From: JAUNSR01 sp036655755
Lineage (GTDB): Bacteria; Bacteroidota; Bacteroidia; Bacteroidales; JAUNSR01
Reading direction: 5' to 3'
NCBI GenBank assembly: GCA_036655755.1
Contig: JAVVPN010000003.1
Location: 16,895-80,894 of the forward strand
DNA length: 64,000 bases
The notes under the pieces were generated by a model. That model worked only from the letters and a program-made list of their open reading frames with translations, had not been told where the DNA came from and ran no database searches. Positions 32,916-41,351 of this stretch are shown in pieces; the first letter of the stretch is position 1, and each line of letters starts with the position of its first letter. A program made the translations under genes and the position numbers.

Positions 32916-33524
32916 ATGAAACGAATTACGTATCTCTGTTCTATGTTGTTGATGGGCGCGGCTGTAGCTTTTACTTCGTGTGACGACAATAAAACTTATG
33001 CCGAAAAGCTTGCTGATGAAAAAGATGCGATTAAAAAGTTCGTAGCTGAACAACAAATCAAGGCAACTTTTGTTTCGGAAGATCAGTTAGCGACATACCA
33101 GACTGATGCTGCCAACTGGCTGCCGGGTACAACCCATTTCGCCCTAAGCGAATGGTATAAGTTTGATGATAACTTATATATGCGTATCAACAATTACGGC
33201 GACACTACCAGCATGTTTATCAAGAAGAATTTGCCGGATATCGTAATCCGTTTTGATAGCTGTTATAACCTGCTTACTTACGATAACCTTTCTTCGCCGT
33301 TTGTCGGAAATGAAAATCCGACTGCTAATCCGTGGTATTTGCAGGCTTGGAATCCGAATTATGCAGGCCAGTTCGGAACAGGACTTGAATTTCCGCTCCG
33401 CTATCTGGGTAATAACGGGAATGTAAGCCTGATCGTTCCTTCAAAACTGGGACTGAGCGGCGACACGCAAAGCGTAACCCCTTACTTTTATAAAACAGTT
33501 ACTTATACTCTTTCAAATCAATAA
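32916..33524 (+). CDS. DUF4827-like lipoprotein
   Basis: 202-residue predicted lipoprotein. The signal peptide MKRITYLCSMLLMGAAVAFTSC ends in a lipobox with the modified Cys at 22, followed by DDNKTYAEKLADEKDAI, a pattern I associate with the Bacteroidales family DUF4827 (FKBP-like fold). The central DTTSMFIKKNLPDIVIRFDSCYN and terminal YFYKTVTYTLSNQ are consistent with it. The function is unknown; an FKBP-like fold might suggest prolyl isomerisation but the catalytic pattern cannot be judged. The ATG at 32916 is preferred over an upstream TTG because it begins a clean signal peptide. It sits between the DHH gene and glmM, a neighbourhood I recall from other Bacteroidales. Confidence 0.75.
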   Translation: MKRITYLCSMLLMGAAVAFTSCDDNKTYAEKLADEKDAIKKFVAEQQIKATFVSEDQLATYQTDAANWLPGTTHFALSEWYKFDDNLYMRINNYGDTTSMFIKKNLPDIVIRFDSCYNLLTYDNLSSPFVGNENPTANPWYLQAWNPNYAGQFGTGLEFPLRYLGNNGNVSLIVPSKLGLSGDTQSVTPYFYKTVTYTLSNQ

Positions 33525-33558
33525 GAGTAACTCTTATCTATAAAAATATATCAACATT

Positions 33559-34947
33559 ATGTCTTTGATTAAATCTATTTCCGGAATTCGCGGAACCATT
33601 GGAGGACAGGCGGGAGACGGTTTAAACCCTCTTGATATCGTAAAGTTTACGGCAGCATATGCTACTGTAATCCGCCGTATGGGAGCTTCCGACTCGAATA
33701 AAATCGTAGTAGGGCGCGATGCCCGAATTTCTGGTGAAATGGTGCTTTATAATGTAATCGGCACATTGATGGGTATGGGATTCGATGTGGTAAACATCGG
33801 CCTGGCTACCACTCCTACCACCGAGCTTGCCGTAACGGGCGAAAAAGCCGCAGGGGGTATTATTCTTACTGCAAGCCATAACCCACGTCAGTGGAATGCC
33901 TTGAAACTATTGAATGAAAAAGGCGAATTCCTGAATGCTGCCGAAGGTAACGAAGTGCTTGAGATTGCCGCTGCCGAAGATTTCGACTTTGCAGAGGTGG
34001 ATCAGCTGGGTAAACTGACTGAAGATTTTTCATATACACAGAAACATATTGAGAGCGTACTTGCGCTCAACCTTGTAGATGTTGAGGCGATTAAGGCGGC
34101 CAACTTCCGCGTAGCGGTTGATTGTGTAAATTCGGTAGGCGGAATCGCTATCCCGGCTTTATTGGAGGCTTTAGGCGTAAAACAGGTTGAAAAACTATAT
34201 TGCGAACCAAACGGACAGTTCCCGCACAATCCGGAGCCGCTTCCTGAACATCTTACCGATATTTCGGCATTGATGAAAGAGGGGCGTGCCGATGTAGGTT
34301 TTGTGGTTGATCCCGATGTAGACCGCCTGGCGGTAATCTGCGAGAACGGAGCGATGTTTGGCGAAGAATATACATTGGTGGCGGTAGCCGACTATGTATT
34401 GCGTCATACGCCGGGTAACACCGTATCCAACCTGAGCTCTTCACGCGCGTTGCGCGACGTAACCCGCGCATTGGGCGGCGAATACAATGCTGCCGCTGTG
34501 GGAGAAGTAAACGTGGTTGCCAAAATGAAAGAAACCGGTGCCGTAATCGGTGGCGAAGGTAATGGCGGGGTTATTTATCCTGAATCTCATTACGGACGCG
34601 ATGCTCTGGTGGGGATTGCTTTGTTCCTTACTCATTTGGCTAAGACAGGTAAAAAAGTGAGCGAACTGCGCGCTTCTTATCCTGCTTACTCTATCGCGAA
34701 ACAGAAAGTGGAATTAACTCCGGATATCGATGTAGATGCATTGTTGATCGCGGTAAAAGAGAAATACGCACAATACGATATTACCGATATCGACGGTGTG
34801 AAAATCGATTTCCCTGATCGTTGGGTTCACCTGCGCAAGTCGAATACGGAACCGATCATCCGTGTGTATGCTGAAGCGGCTACTGCTCAGGAAGCCGAAG
34901 ATACTGCTGCCGGCGTGATGAGCGTAATTCGTGAAATGGCTAAATAA
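33559..34947 (+). CDS. glmM: Phosphoglucosamine mutase
   Basis: 462-residue alpha-D-phosphohexomutase. Visible sites are the N-terminal SGIRGTIGG, the phospho-serine loop LTASHNPRQWNALKL (about 100-113), the Mg-binding VDPDVDRLAV (about 251-259), the sugar-binding GGEGNGGVI and the C-terminal phosphate-binding RKSNTEPIIRVYAEA. In most Bacteroidota the single-copy homologue makes glucosamine-1-phosphate for UDP-GlcNAc and peptidoglycan; phosphomannomutase activity is an alternative. It is the last gene of the DHH-DUF4827-glmM group and is followed by a strong terminator. Confidence 0.9.
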   Translation: MSLIKSISGIRGTIGGQAGDGLNPLDIVKFTAAYATVIRRMGASDSNKIVVGRDARISGEMVLYNVIGTLMGMGFDVVNIGLATTPTTELAVTGEKAAGGIILTASHNPRQWNALKLLNEKGEFLNAAEGNEVLEIAAAEDFDFAEVDQLGKLTEDFSYTQKHIESVLALNLVDVEAIKAANFRVAVDCVNSVGGIAIPALLEALGVKQVEKLYCEPNGQFPHNPEPLPEHLTDISALMKEGRADVGFVVDPDVDRLAVICENGAMFGEEYTLVAVADYVLRHTPGNTVSNLSSSRALRDVTRALGGEYNAAAVGEVNVVAKMKETGAVIGGEGNGGVIYPESHYGRDALVGIALFLTHLAKTGKKVSELRASYPAYSIAKQKVELTPDIDVDALLIAVKEKYAQYDITDIDGVKIDFPDRWVHLRKSNTEPIIRVYAEAATAQEAEDTAAGVMSVIREMAK

Positions 34948-34964
34948 TAAATAGATGAATATTC

Positions 34965-34996
34965 GAAAGACCCGCAACTCTGCGGGTCTTTTTTTT
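34965..34996 (+). terminator. Intrinsic terminator after glmM
   Basis: AAAGACCCGC pairs with GCGGGTCTTT around a 5-6 base loop, followed by eight T. It lies 18 bp after the glmM stop. Confidence 0.9.
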
Positions 34997-35043
34997 GCAC
35001 CGGCCCTTCCTTTTGATATCAAATACTTCTTCTTTGTTAAGCT

Positions 35044-35109
35044 GATAGTGGCTTTTGTCATCGGCGATAGTGGCTTCTGTCATCGGCGATAGTAGTGTGG
35101 TGATGCACT
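35044..35109. repeat. 22-bp tandem repeat family A
   Basis: Two nearly identical 22-bp units (35044-35065 and 35066-35087) differ at one base and begin GATAGTGGCTT. A third, degraded unit starting GATAGTAG runs from 35088 to about 35109. Confidence 0.85.
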
Positions 35110-35118
35110 CACGGGGAG

Positions 35119-35228
35119 CGGATGTGTGCTTCAAGAGGGACGGATGTGTGCCTCACGAGGGGCGGATGTGTGCTTCATGGGGCACACTATTGTGCTTCTT
35201 GAAGCAAACTATTGTTTCCGAATGGCAA
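35119..35228. repeat. 22-bp tandem repeat family B
   Basis: Three units of exactly 22 bp start at 35119, 35141 and 35163, each beginning CGGATGTGTGC. Two more diverged units in the same register start at 35185 (CACTATTGTGCTTC) and 35207 (AACTATTGTTTCC). Nine bases separate this array from family A. Confidence 0.8.
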
Positions 35229-35381
35229 GGAAGCGCTCCCCGTGAAGGCTACGCGGAAGAACCATCGCCAAAAGCAAAAAGAACTATCCGGAAATGGGAA
35301 AAGAAATAGCGTTTAATTTTATTGACACAGTTATTCGCACAAATTAGGGAAAAATGGATGGCATAAAGCTATTCTTGGCGG

Positions 35382-35389
35382 TATCTTTG
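35382..35389 (+). promoter_or_regulatory. Candidate -7 element for the 5'-nucleotidase gene
   Basis: TATCTTTG followed by CAG is a very common Bacteroidota promoter form. It lies 36 bp before the start codon. Confidence 0.45.
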
Positions 35390-35425
35390 CAGTAATTTAA
35401 AAATCCTTTTTAATCATTTTAGATT

Positions 35426-37198
35426 ATGCAAATCAATCGAAAAGCGCTGCTTCCGGTAGCTGCTGTTTTAGGACTTGCTGCTTTGTTTGGCTGTAAGCAG
35501 AAGCCACAAGATGCAGAACTGACTTTGCTTTATACAACCGATCTTCACGGCGCGATATTGCCGTATGATTTTAATAAAGACAAGGTTGCCGCTACCAGTA
35601 TGGCGAATGTGGCGACTTATGTGAAACAGGAACGGGCAAAAGATAAAGACGGCGTGTTGTTGCTGGATGCGGGCGACTTTTTACAGGGGCAGCCGTCTAT
35701 TTATTATTCGAATTTTGAAGATACCATCGGCGAGCATATTCAGGCGCGTGTGATGGAATATGTAGGATATGAGGCGGCAGCTGTCGGGAATCATGATATT
35801 GAGCCGGGTGAAGCCGTATACAGCCGTGTACAGAAAGATTTTGATTTCCCTTGGTTGGCGGCAAATGCCATTGATACGCGTACGGGAAAACCATTCTTTC
35901 AACCTTATGCGGTATATGAAAAGAATGGTATCAAGGTTGCCGTATTGGGGATGATTACTCCCAATATTCAGGCTTGGTTGCCGAAATATCTGTGGGAGAA
36001 CATCGAGTTTCGTGACATGGTGGAAACCGCACAGGAGTGGGTACCTTACATTCAGCAAAAAGAGAAACCCGATTTGCTGATCGGACTGTTCCATTCGGGA
36101 AGCGACTATACGGCGAATGGCAGTACGATAGATACCTATAAAAATGAGAACGGTGCGATTCCGGCAGTAACGAAAGTGGATGGATTCGACATTGCGTTGC
36201 TCGGACACGACCATCAGGAAAAAGTGGACGAAATTACCAATAACTTTGGTAATAAGGTGGTGATTCTTGATGCGCAGACGGGTGCCCGCTATGTGGGGCG
36301 TGCCGATATCAAACTTCATCGCAACGGCGATAAGTATGAAAAAACAATTACTCCTTCGTTGGTAGAGATGAAGAATGTGCCGCAGGATAGTGCTTTTGTG
36401 GCAGCATTCAGTAAGGATGTAAAACAGATCAATGAATATGTGGATGCGCAGATCGGATTGCTTTCGGATACGTTGCGCAGTACCGACGCGCTTTACGGGC
36501 CTTCTGAATTTATGGACCTGATTCATGACGCTCAGTTGGAAGCAACGGGTGCCGACGTTTCGTTTGCGGGCGTATTATCGACCGATGCAGTGATTCCGAC
36601 AGGAAAACTGACAATGCGTAACCTGTTTACGCTTTATAAATATGAGAACCTGCTTTATACGATGTCGTTGAGCGGAAAGGAGATCAAGGATTTTCTGGAA
36701 TACGGATTCGGCCGTCAGTATAACCAAATGAAATCGCCGAAAGATCATTTGTTGAATTTCAAGAAAGATGAAAAAGGGAATTTGGTGAAGAGCGCCCGTT
36801 TCGGTTACTCTTTTGTAACGCCTTCATTCAACTTTACGTCGGCTGCCGGAATCAAATATACGGTAGATGTCACTAAACCGGTTGGTGAGCGCGTAACGAT
36901 CCTGTCGATGAGCGACGGTACGCCATTTGATGCTGACAAGCAGTATAAGGTGGCTGTCAATTCGTATCAGGCGAGTGGGGGCGGCGGCTTCTTCTTTGAA
37001 GGGCTTGGCTTTACCAAAGAGCAGACGGATGCACGCGTAATCAATGCTTCGAAAAATGATGTGCGCAAATATATTGCCGATTACATTCGTAAACAGCAGA
37101 CGATTACTCCGAAAAGCAGAGGTGACTGGAAGGTGATTCCGGAAAACTATTTTGAAGCGGGTAAAGCGACCGATATGAAACTGATGGGCGGTAAATAA
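35426..37198 (+). CDS. UshA-like 5'-nucleotidase / cyclic phosphodiesterase lipoprotein
   Basis: 590-residue periplasm- or surface-located lipoprotein: the signal peptide ends LAALFGC (Cys about 23). The metallophosphatase domain (about 30-310) carries TTDLHGAILPYD, LLDAGDFLQGQ, VGNHDIEPG, GLFHSGSDY and LLGHDHQEK, all the metal-binding motifs of the UshA/CpdB family. The C-terminal 5'-nucleotidase substrate domain (about 345-560) includes NSYQASGGGGFF. The likely job is release of nucleosides and phosphate from extracellular nucleotides. The family includes 5'-nucleotidases, 2',3'-cyclic phosphodiesterases and UDP-sugar hydrolases, which cannot be separated here. It is single, between the repeat region and groES. 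Confidence 0.9.
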   Translation: MQINRKALLPVAAVLGLAALFGCKQKPQDAELTLLYTTDLHGAILPYDFNKDKVAATSMANVATYVKQERAKDKDGVLLLDAGDFLQGQPSIYYSNFEDTIGEHIQARVMEYVGYEAAAVGNHDIEPGEAVYSRVQKDFDFPWLAANAIDTRTGKPFFQPYAVYEKNGIKVAVLGMITPNIQAWLPKYLWENIEFRDMVETAQEWVPYIQQKEKPDLLIGLFHSGSDYTANGSTIDTYKNENGAIPAVTKVDGFDIALLGHDHQEKVDEITNNFGNKVVILDAQTGARYVGRADIKLHRNGDKYEKTITPSLVEMKNVPQDSAFVAAFSKDVKQINEYVDAQIGLLSDTLRSTDALYGPSEFMDLIHDAQLEATGADVSFAGVLSTDAVIPTGKLTMRNLFTLYKYENLLYTMSLSGKEIKDFLEYGFGRQYNQMKSPKDHLLNFKKDEKGNLVKSARFGYSFVTPSFNFTSAAGIKYTVDVTKPVGERVTILSMSDGTPFDADKQYKVAVNSYQASGGGGFFFEGLGFTKEQTDARVINASKNDVRKYIADYIRKQQTITPKSRGDWKVIPENYFEAGKATDMKLMGGK

Positions 37199-37220
37199 TT
37201 CGTGCCGGCCTGATTATATA

Positions 37221-37267
37221 AGCAGAAGGGAGATGTGTCTTTAAATAGGCGCATCTCCTTTTTTTTA
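37221..37267 (+). terminator. Terminator after the 5'-nucleotidase gene
   Basis: AAGGGAGATG and its near-complement CATCTCCTT form a stem with one bulge, then a run of eight T. It is 23 bp after the stop. Confidence 0.75.
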
Positions 37268-37368
37268 TTTAAAAACAAGTTGACAAAACAAAAAACAAAC
37301 TCTTTTTGTTGTTTATGCGTATTGTATTTGCAAAAAACAGACAAAAGCGGTTAATTTAATCGGAAAAC

Positions 37369-37452
37369 TTGTCAGCAAACCGGAGGAACTGTGTCAGTAT
37401 TATAGGCTTTCTTGTCAGAATTGAGAGGGAGCTTAAAATGGCACGGACTTTG
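37369..37452 (+). promoter_or_regulatory. groESL control region with three phased TGTCAG repeats
   Basis: TGTCAG occurs at 37370, 37392 and 37413, 22 and 21 bp apart (about two helical turns), the first and third as TTGTCAG. Immediately after the third comes TTG (37421-37423) and, 21 bases later, GGACTTTG (37445-37452), a -7 element mismatched at TA. This arrangement looks like a binding region for a heat-shock regulator. No CIRCE palindrome is present. Confidence 0.5.
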
Positions 37453-37531
37453 TGTAAGATTTAAATGAAATCTTTTAACCCAAAAAAGATTTGAAATCGT
37501 ATAAATTATTAATTCTATAAAGAAGCTTATT

Positions 37532-37801
37532 ATGAACATTAAACCATTAGCAGATAGAGTATTGGTAAAACCGGCTCCTGCAGAAGAAAGAACATTGGGA
37601 GGAATCATTATTCCGGATTCTGCAAAAGAAAAACCTCTTAAAGGGGAAGTAGTTGCGGTGGGAACCGGAACAAAAGATGAAGATATGATTGTTAAACCGG
37701 GTGATCAGGTTCTTTATGGTAAATATGCCGGAACAGAACTTGACCTGGATGGTACGATTTATCTGATTATGCGTCAGTCTGATATTCTTGCAATTATTTA
37801 A
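37532..37801 (+). CDS. groES: Co-chaperonin GroES
   Basis: 89-residue GroES, the heptameric lid of the GroEL chaperonin. DRVLVKPAPAEERTLGGIIIPD includes the family start and mobile loop (the IIIPD segment binds GroEL); GEVVAVGTG, VKPGDQVLYGKYAGTEL and the terminal LIMRQSDILAII are all standard. It is 18 bp ahead of groEL in the usual two-gene operon. Confidence 0.98.
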   Translation: MNIKPLADRVLVKPAPAEERTLGGIIIPDSAKEKPLKGEVVAVGTGTKDEDMIVKPGDQVLYGKYAGTELDLDGTIYLIMRQSDILAII

Positions 37802-37819
37802 TTCTAAAAATTTACAATC

Positions 37820-39454
37820 ATGGCAAAAGAGATAAAATTCAATACGGAAGCGCGCGACCTTCTGAAAGAGGGTGTAGATGCGTTGGCAAATGCAGTTAAG
37901 GTAACACTTGGGCCAAAAGGCCGTAACGTAATCATCGAAAAGAAATTCGGTGCTCCTCACATTACAAAAGACGGTGTGTCGGTAGCGAAAGAGATCGAGC
38001 TGGAAGATCCTTTTAAAAACATGGGTGCTCAGCTGGTGAAAGAGGTTGCCTCTAAAACCGGTGATGACGCGGGTGACGGTACGACTACTGCTACCGTATT
38101 GGCTCAGTCGATCGTTAATGTAGGATTGAAAAACGTTACTGCCGGTGCGAATCCGATGGATTTGAAACGCGGTATTGATAAAGCGGTAAATCTGGTTGTG
38201 GATGCAATCGGTAAACAGGCTGTTGAAGTTGGCGACGACTATACTAAAATTGAAAACGTAGCCCGTATCTCTGCCAATAATGACGCTGAAATCGGCGCAT
38301 TGATTGCTGAGGCTATGAAAAAAGTGAAGAAAGAGGGTGTGATTACGGTTGAAGAAGCCAAAGGAACAGAAACGTATGTGGATGTTGTAGAGGGTATGCA
38401 GTTTGACCGCGGTTATATTTCGCCTTACTTCGTAACAAATACGGAAAAAATGGAGTGCGAGATGGAAAATCCGTACATCCTGATTTATGATAAGAAAATC
38501 TCTAACCTGAAAGAGATGCTTCCTATTCTTGAAGCAACTGTTCAGTCGGGCCGTCCGTTGTTGATCATCGCTGAGGATGTTGATTCGGAAGCGTTGGCTA
38601 CATTGGTGGTAAACCGTCTGCGCGGATCATTGAAAATCTGTGCGGTGAAAGCTCCGGGCTTCGGCGACCGTCGTAAAGAGATGCTTCAGGATATCGCGAT
38701 TCTTACAGGAGGCGTAGTGATTTCGGAAGAAACCGGTTTGCGTTTGGATGCGGCTACTATCGATATGTTGGGCCGTGCTGAAAAAATAACGGTTAATAAG
38801 GAAACAACAACAATCGTAAACGGTGCGGGTTCTCATGAGAAGATTGCAGAGCGTGTTCACCAGATCAAAGCTCAGATTGAAACAACAACTTCTGACTACG
38901 ATCGCGAGAAACTACAGGAACGTTTGGCTAAACTTGCGGGTGGGGTAGCTGTTCTTTACGTAGGGGCTGCGTCTGAAGTGGAAATGAAGGAAAAGAAAGA
39001 CCGTGTGGATGATGCGTTGAGCGCAACTCGTGCGGCTATCGCCGAAGGTATCGTACCGGGAGGTGGTGTTGCTTATATCCGTGCAATTCCTGCTTTGGAA
39101 GATGTAAAAGGCGATAACGAAGATGAAACAACCGGTATCGAGATCATCAAACGTGCGATTGAAGAGCCGATGCGTCAGATCGTAGATAATGCAGGTAAAG
39201 AGGGTGCGGTAATCGTACAGAAAGTAAAAGAAGGTACAGGCGACTTTGGTTACAATGCGCGTACCGACGTATATGAAAACTTCTTTGCGGCAGGGGTAAT
39301 CGACCCGGCTAAAGTAACTCGTGTGGCTTTGGAAAATGCGGCTTCAATTGCCGGAATGTTCCTGACAACAGAGTGTGTAATCGCAGAAAAGAAAGAAGAT
39401 GCGCCTGCTCCGGCAATGGCTCCGGGAATGGGAGGCATGGGCGGAATGATGTAA
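37820..39454 (+). CDS. groEL: Chaperonin GroEL
   Basis: 544-residue 60-kDa chaperonin that folds proteins in an ATP-driven cage. The ATP-binding LGPKGRNVIIEKKFG and GDGTTTATVLAQ are at about 31-98; the apical domain, the hinge glycines, the catalytic Asp region near VDDALSATRAA, and the flexible C-terminal GGM tail (GMGGMGGMM) are all as expected. Length and tail are standard for a canonical single-copy GroEL. It is the second gene of groESL and is followed at once by a terminator. Confidence 0.99.
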   Translation: MAKEIKFNTEARDLLKEGVDALANAVKVTLGPKGRNVIIEKKFGAPHITKDGVSVAKEIELEDPFKNMGAQLVKEVASKTGDDAGDGTTTATVLAQSIVNVGLKNVTAGANPMDLKRGIDKAVNLVVDAIGKQAVEVGDDYTKIENVARISANNDAEIGALIAEAMKKVKKEGVITVEEAKGTETYVDVVEGMQFDRGYISPYFVTNTEKMECEMENPYILIYDKKISNLKEMLPILEATVQSGRPLLIIAEDVDSEALATLVVNRLRGSLKICAVKAPGFGDRRKEMLQDIAILTGGVVISEETGLRLDAATIDMLGRAEKITVNKETTTIVNGAGSHEKIAERVHQIKAQIETTTSDYDREKLQERLAKLAGGVAVLYVGAASEVEMKEKKDRVDDALSATRAAIAEGIVPGGGVAYIRAIPALEDVKGDNEDETTGIEIIKRAIEEPMRQIVDNAGKEGAVIVQKVKEGTGDFGYNARTDVYENFFAAGVIDPAKVTRVALENAASIAGMFLTTECVIAEKKEDAPAPAMAPGMGGMGGMM

Positions 39455-39478
39455 TTCTGACAAACAAGATAAAAATAG

Positions 39479-39509
39479 AACCGGACTCCTTTTGGTGTCC
39501 GGTTTTTTG
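39479..39509 (+). terminator. Terminator after groEL
   Basis: AACCGGAC pairs perfectly with GTCCGGTT around a 10-base loop, followed by a T run ending at 39508. It overlaps the -33 element of the next gene's promoter. Confidence 0.8.
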
Positions 39510-39520
39510 TTTTACTTTTG
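39491..39520 (+). promoter_or_regulatory. Promoter for the AspT/YidE-type transporter
   Basis: TTTG (39491-39494), an 18-base spacer and TACTTTTG (39513-39520) fit the Bacteroides promoter consensus well, inside the loop and tail of the groEL terminator. Confidence 0.55.
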
Positions 39521-39573
39521 CGCCCTAAAACAACTCGGCGAAGGCCGAATCAGAATCATCAATTTCCGTATCG

Positions 39574-41250
39574 ATGGAATGGCTTGACAGTTTACTATTT
39601 GAACACTCCGTGATTCAGGCAGTGGTAGTGCTTTCGACGATTGTAGCTCTAGGGCTTGCGTTGGGTAAGTTAAAGTTACTGGGCGTTTCGCTCGGTGTGA
39701 CTTTCGTGTTTTTTATTGGAATCCTCGCAGGACATCTTGGATTGAGTATTGATCCGCAAATGTTGAGCTATGCCGAAAGTATGGGCTTGATATTGTTTGT
39801 TTATGCGCTTGGATTGCAGGTCGGACCATCGTTTTTTGCTTCTTTCTTTAAAGGGGGCATCAAACTGAATGCGTTGGCAATGGCAGTGGTATTTGTCGGA
39901 ACGGCAATGATGCTCGGGTTTTATTTCCTGACAGACATCTCGTTGCCGGAAATGACCGGTATCTTTTGCGGTGCAATCACCAATACGCCGGCTTTGGGGG
40001 CAGCTCAGCAAACCCTGAAGCAGTTGTCGCTCGATACTCCGGCCGGACAGCCGGACCTGGCGCTCGGGTGTGCGGTAACTTATCCGCTCGGAGTAGTGGG
40101 GGTGATTCTCGGATTGATTTTCTTGCGCCGCTTTGCCTCGGTGGGAGTGGTAAATGAATTGACGCCTGCTTCACACGGAAGTTCGAAAACCTATATTGCT
40201 GGATTTCAGATCATCAATCCGGCTATCTACAATAAGTCGGTACAGGAAATCGCCTCTTTTATACCCAATAAGTTTATTATTTCGCGTGTATGGCAGGATG
40301 GGAAAGTGATTATACCTACTTCTCAAACAATTCTGACAGAAGGGGAGCGTATTCTTGTAATCGCGACTGAAGGTGATATCCGCGCCCTGACCGCATTATT
40401 TGGCGAGCAGGTGGGGGATGACTGGAACAAGGAGGATATTGACTGGAATGCGATTGACAGTCAGCTGATCTCTCAACGCATCCTTGTAACGCAGAATGAA
40501 ATCAATGGGAAAAAGATTTCTCAGTTGCGATTGAGGAATAAGTATGGCGTTAATATTACGCGAGTTTTTCGCTCGGGTATGAATTTGTTGGCGACGCCTG
40601 CGCTGACCTTGCAATTGGGTGACCGATTGACAGTGGTCGGTGAGAAAAATTCGATTCAGGAAGTTGAAAAGCTGTTGGGTAATCGTATGAAGCGACTGAA
40701 TGAGCCTAACCTGGTAGCTATTTTTATCGGAATAACGCTTGGTTTGATTCTAGGATCTATACCATTCAGTGTGCCGGGCATTTCGTTGCCTGTAAAACTT
40801 GGATTGGCGGGTGGCCCGATTGTTATCGGTATTTTGATGGGAGCTTTCGGGCCCCGGTTTCATATCGTTACTTACACCACGCAGAGTGCGAACCTGATGT
40901 TGAGGGGATTTGGTATCAGTATGTATCTGGCATGTTTGGGATTGGATGCGGGAGCTCATTTCTTTGAAACCGTATTCCGTACGGAAGGTTTGATCTGGGT
41001 GATGATCGGTTTTGCCCTGACGGTGTTGCCGGTATTGCTGGTGGGGATTTATGCTTTGAAAATAAATAAGATAGATTATCCAACCGTATGCGGGATGTTG
41101 TGCGGAAGTATGGCGAATCCGATGGCTCTGAATTATGCGAACTCGACAGTTGAAGGGGATCAACCCTCGGTATCCTATGCGACGGTATATCCGTTGTGTA
41201 TGTTTGCGCGAGTCATCATTGCTCAGCTGATATTATTGATATTTCTTTAA
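39574..41250 (+). CDS. AspT/YidE-type putative transporter with two RCK_C domains
   Basis: 558-residue inner-membrane protein of the aspartate:alanine exchanger family (YidE/YbjL/AspT). It has two bundles of five or so membrane helices (about 15-185 and 375-558) around a cytoplasmic middle with two RCK_C/TrkA_C domains (about 205-285 and 290-370; IASFIPNKFIISRVWQDGKVI and ISQLRLRNKYGVNITRVFRSG). The repeated GAITNTPALGAAQQTL near 131-146 and GMLCGSMANPMALNYAN near the end are family signature segments, one in each half. Substrate unknown. It is transcribed from its own promoter right behind groEL and ends at paired hairpins. Confidence 0.85.
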   Translation: MEWLDSLLFEHSVIQAVVVLSTIVALGLALGKLKLLGVSLGVTFVFFIGILAGHLGLSIDPQMLSYAESMGLILFVYALGLQVGPSFFASFFKGGIKLNALAMAVVFVGTAMMLGFYFLTDISLPEMTGIFCGAITNTPALGAAQQTLKQLSLDTPAGQPDLALGCAVTYPLGVVGVILGLIFLRRFASVGVVNELTPASHGSSKTYIAGFQIINPAIYNKSVQEIASFIPNKFIISRVWQDGKVIIPTSQTILTEGERILVIATEGDIRALTALFGEQVGDDWNKEDIDWNAIDSQLISQRILVTQNEINGKKISQLRLRNKYGVNITRVFRSGMNLLATPALTLQLGDRLTVVGEKNSIQEVEKLLGNRMKRLNEPNLVAIFIGITLGLILGSIPFSVPGISLPVKLGLAGGPIVIGILMGAFGPRFHIVTYTTQSANLMLRGFGISMYLACLGLDAGAHFFETVFRTEGLIWVMIGFALTVLPVLLVGIYALKINKIDYPTVCGMLCGSMANPMALNYANSTVEGDQPSVSYATVYPLCMFARVIIAQLILLIFL

Positions 41251-41270
41251 AAGCCCTGTGGGCCTTTTAA
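41247..41270 (+). terminator. Small hairpin at the end of the transporter gene
   Basis: TTAAAAGCCC pairs with GGGC-CTTTTAA (one bulged C) around TGT, overlapping the stop codon. It is followed 11 bp later by the main terminator. Confidence 0.5.
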
Positions 41271-41281
41271 AATACTCATGT

Positions 41282-41328
41282 AAAAAAAGCTTACTCTGGT
41301 TTCCAGTAAACCAGAGTAAGCTTTTTTT
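41282..41328. terminator. Bidirectional terminator
   Basis: A perfect stem of 20 or more bp (AAAAAAAGCTTACTCTGG against CCAGAGTAAGCTTTTTTT) has a short loop. It lies between the convergent transporter and PUR-domain genes. Confidence 0.92.
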
Positions 41329-41351
41329 ATGTAGCATAAATAAAGGGAGAA

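Larger units (their letters stand above)
34997..35425. other. Gene-free region with tandem repeats
   Basis: About 430 bp separate the glmM terminator from the 5'-nucleotidase gene. It holds two families of 22-bp tandem repeats (35044-35228) and a promoter. The GC content of the repeat part is visibly above that of the surrounding intergenic DNA. An 84-codon frame over the repeats has no recognisable domain and is not accepted as a gene. Confidence 0.6.
37199..37531. other. Intergenic region upstream of groES
   Basis: A 333-bp region with the terminator of the nucleotidase gene, AT-rich DNA, and three regularly spaced TGTCAG sites before the groES promoter. No gene is seen. Confidence 0.6.

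Noticed and set aside
35055..35309. 84-codon open frame across the tandem repeats
   Set aside because: The frame follows from the 22-bp repeats and their composition. It shows no domain or conserved-looking segment, and the translation does not repeat in a protein-like way because 22 is not a multiple of three.
35681..36526. Minus-strand open frame of about 281 codons opposite the 5'-nucleotidase gene
   Set aside because: Antisense to a gene with all expected catalytic motifs; no independent start signal or recognisable domain.
37369..37531. CIRCE/HrcA operator upstream of groES
   Set aside because: The TTAGCACTC-N9-GAGTGCTAA palindrome is absent; only the TGTCAG direct repeats are seen.
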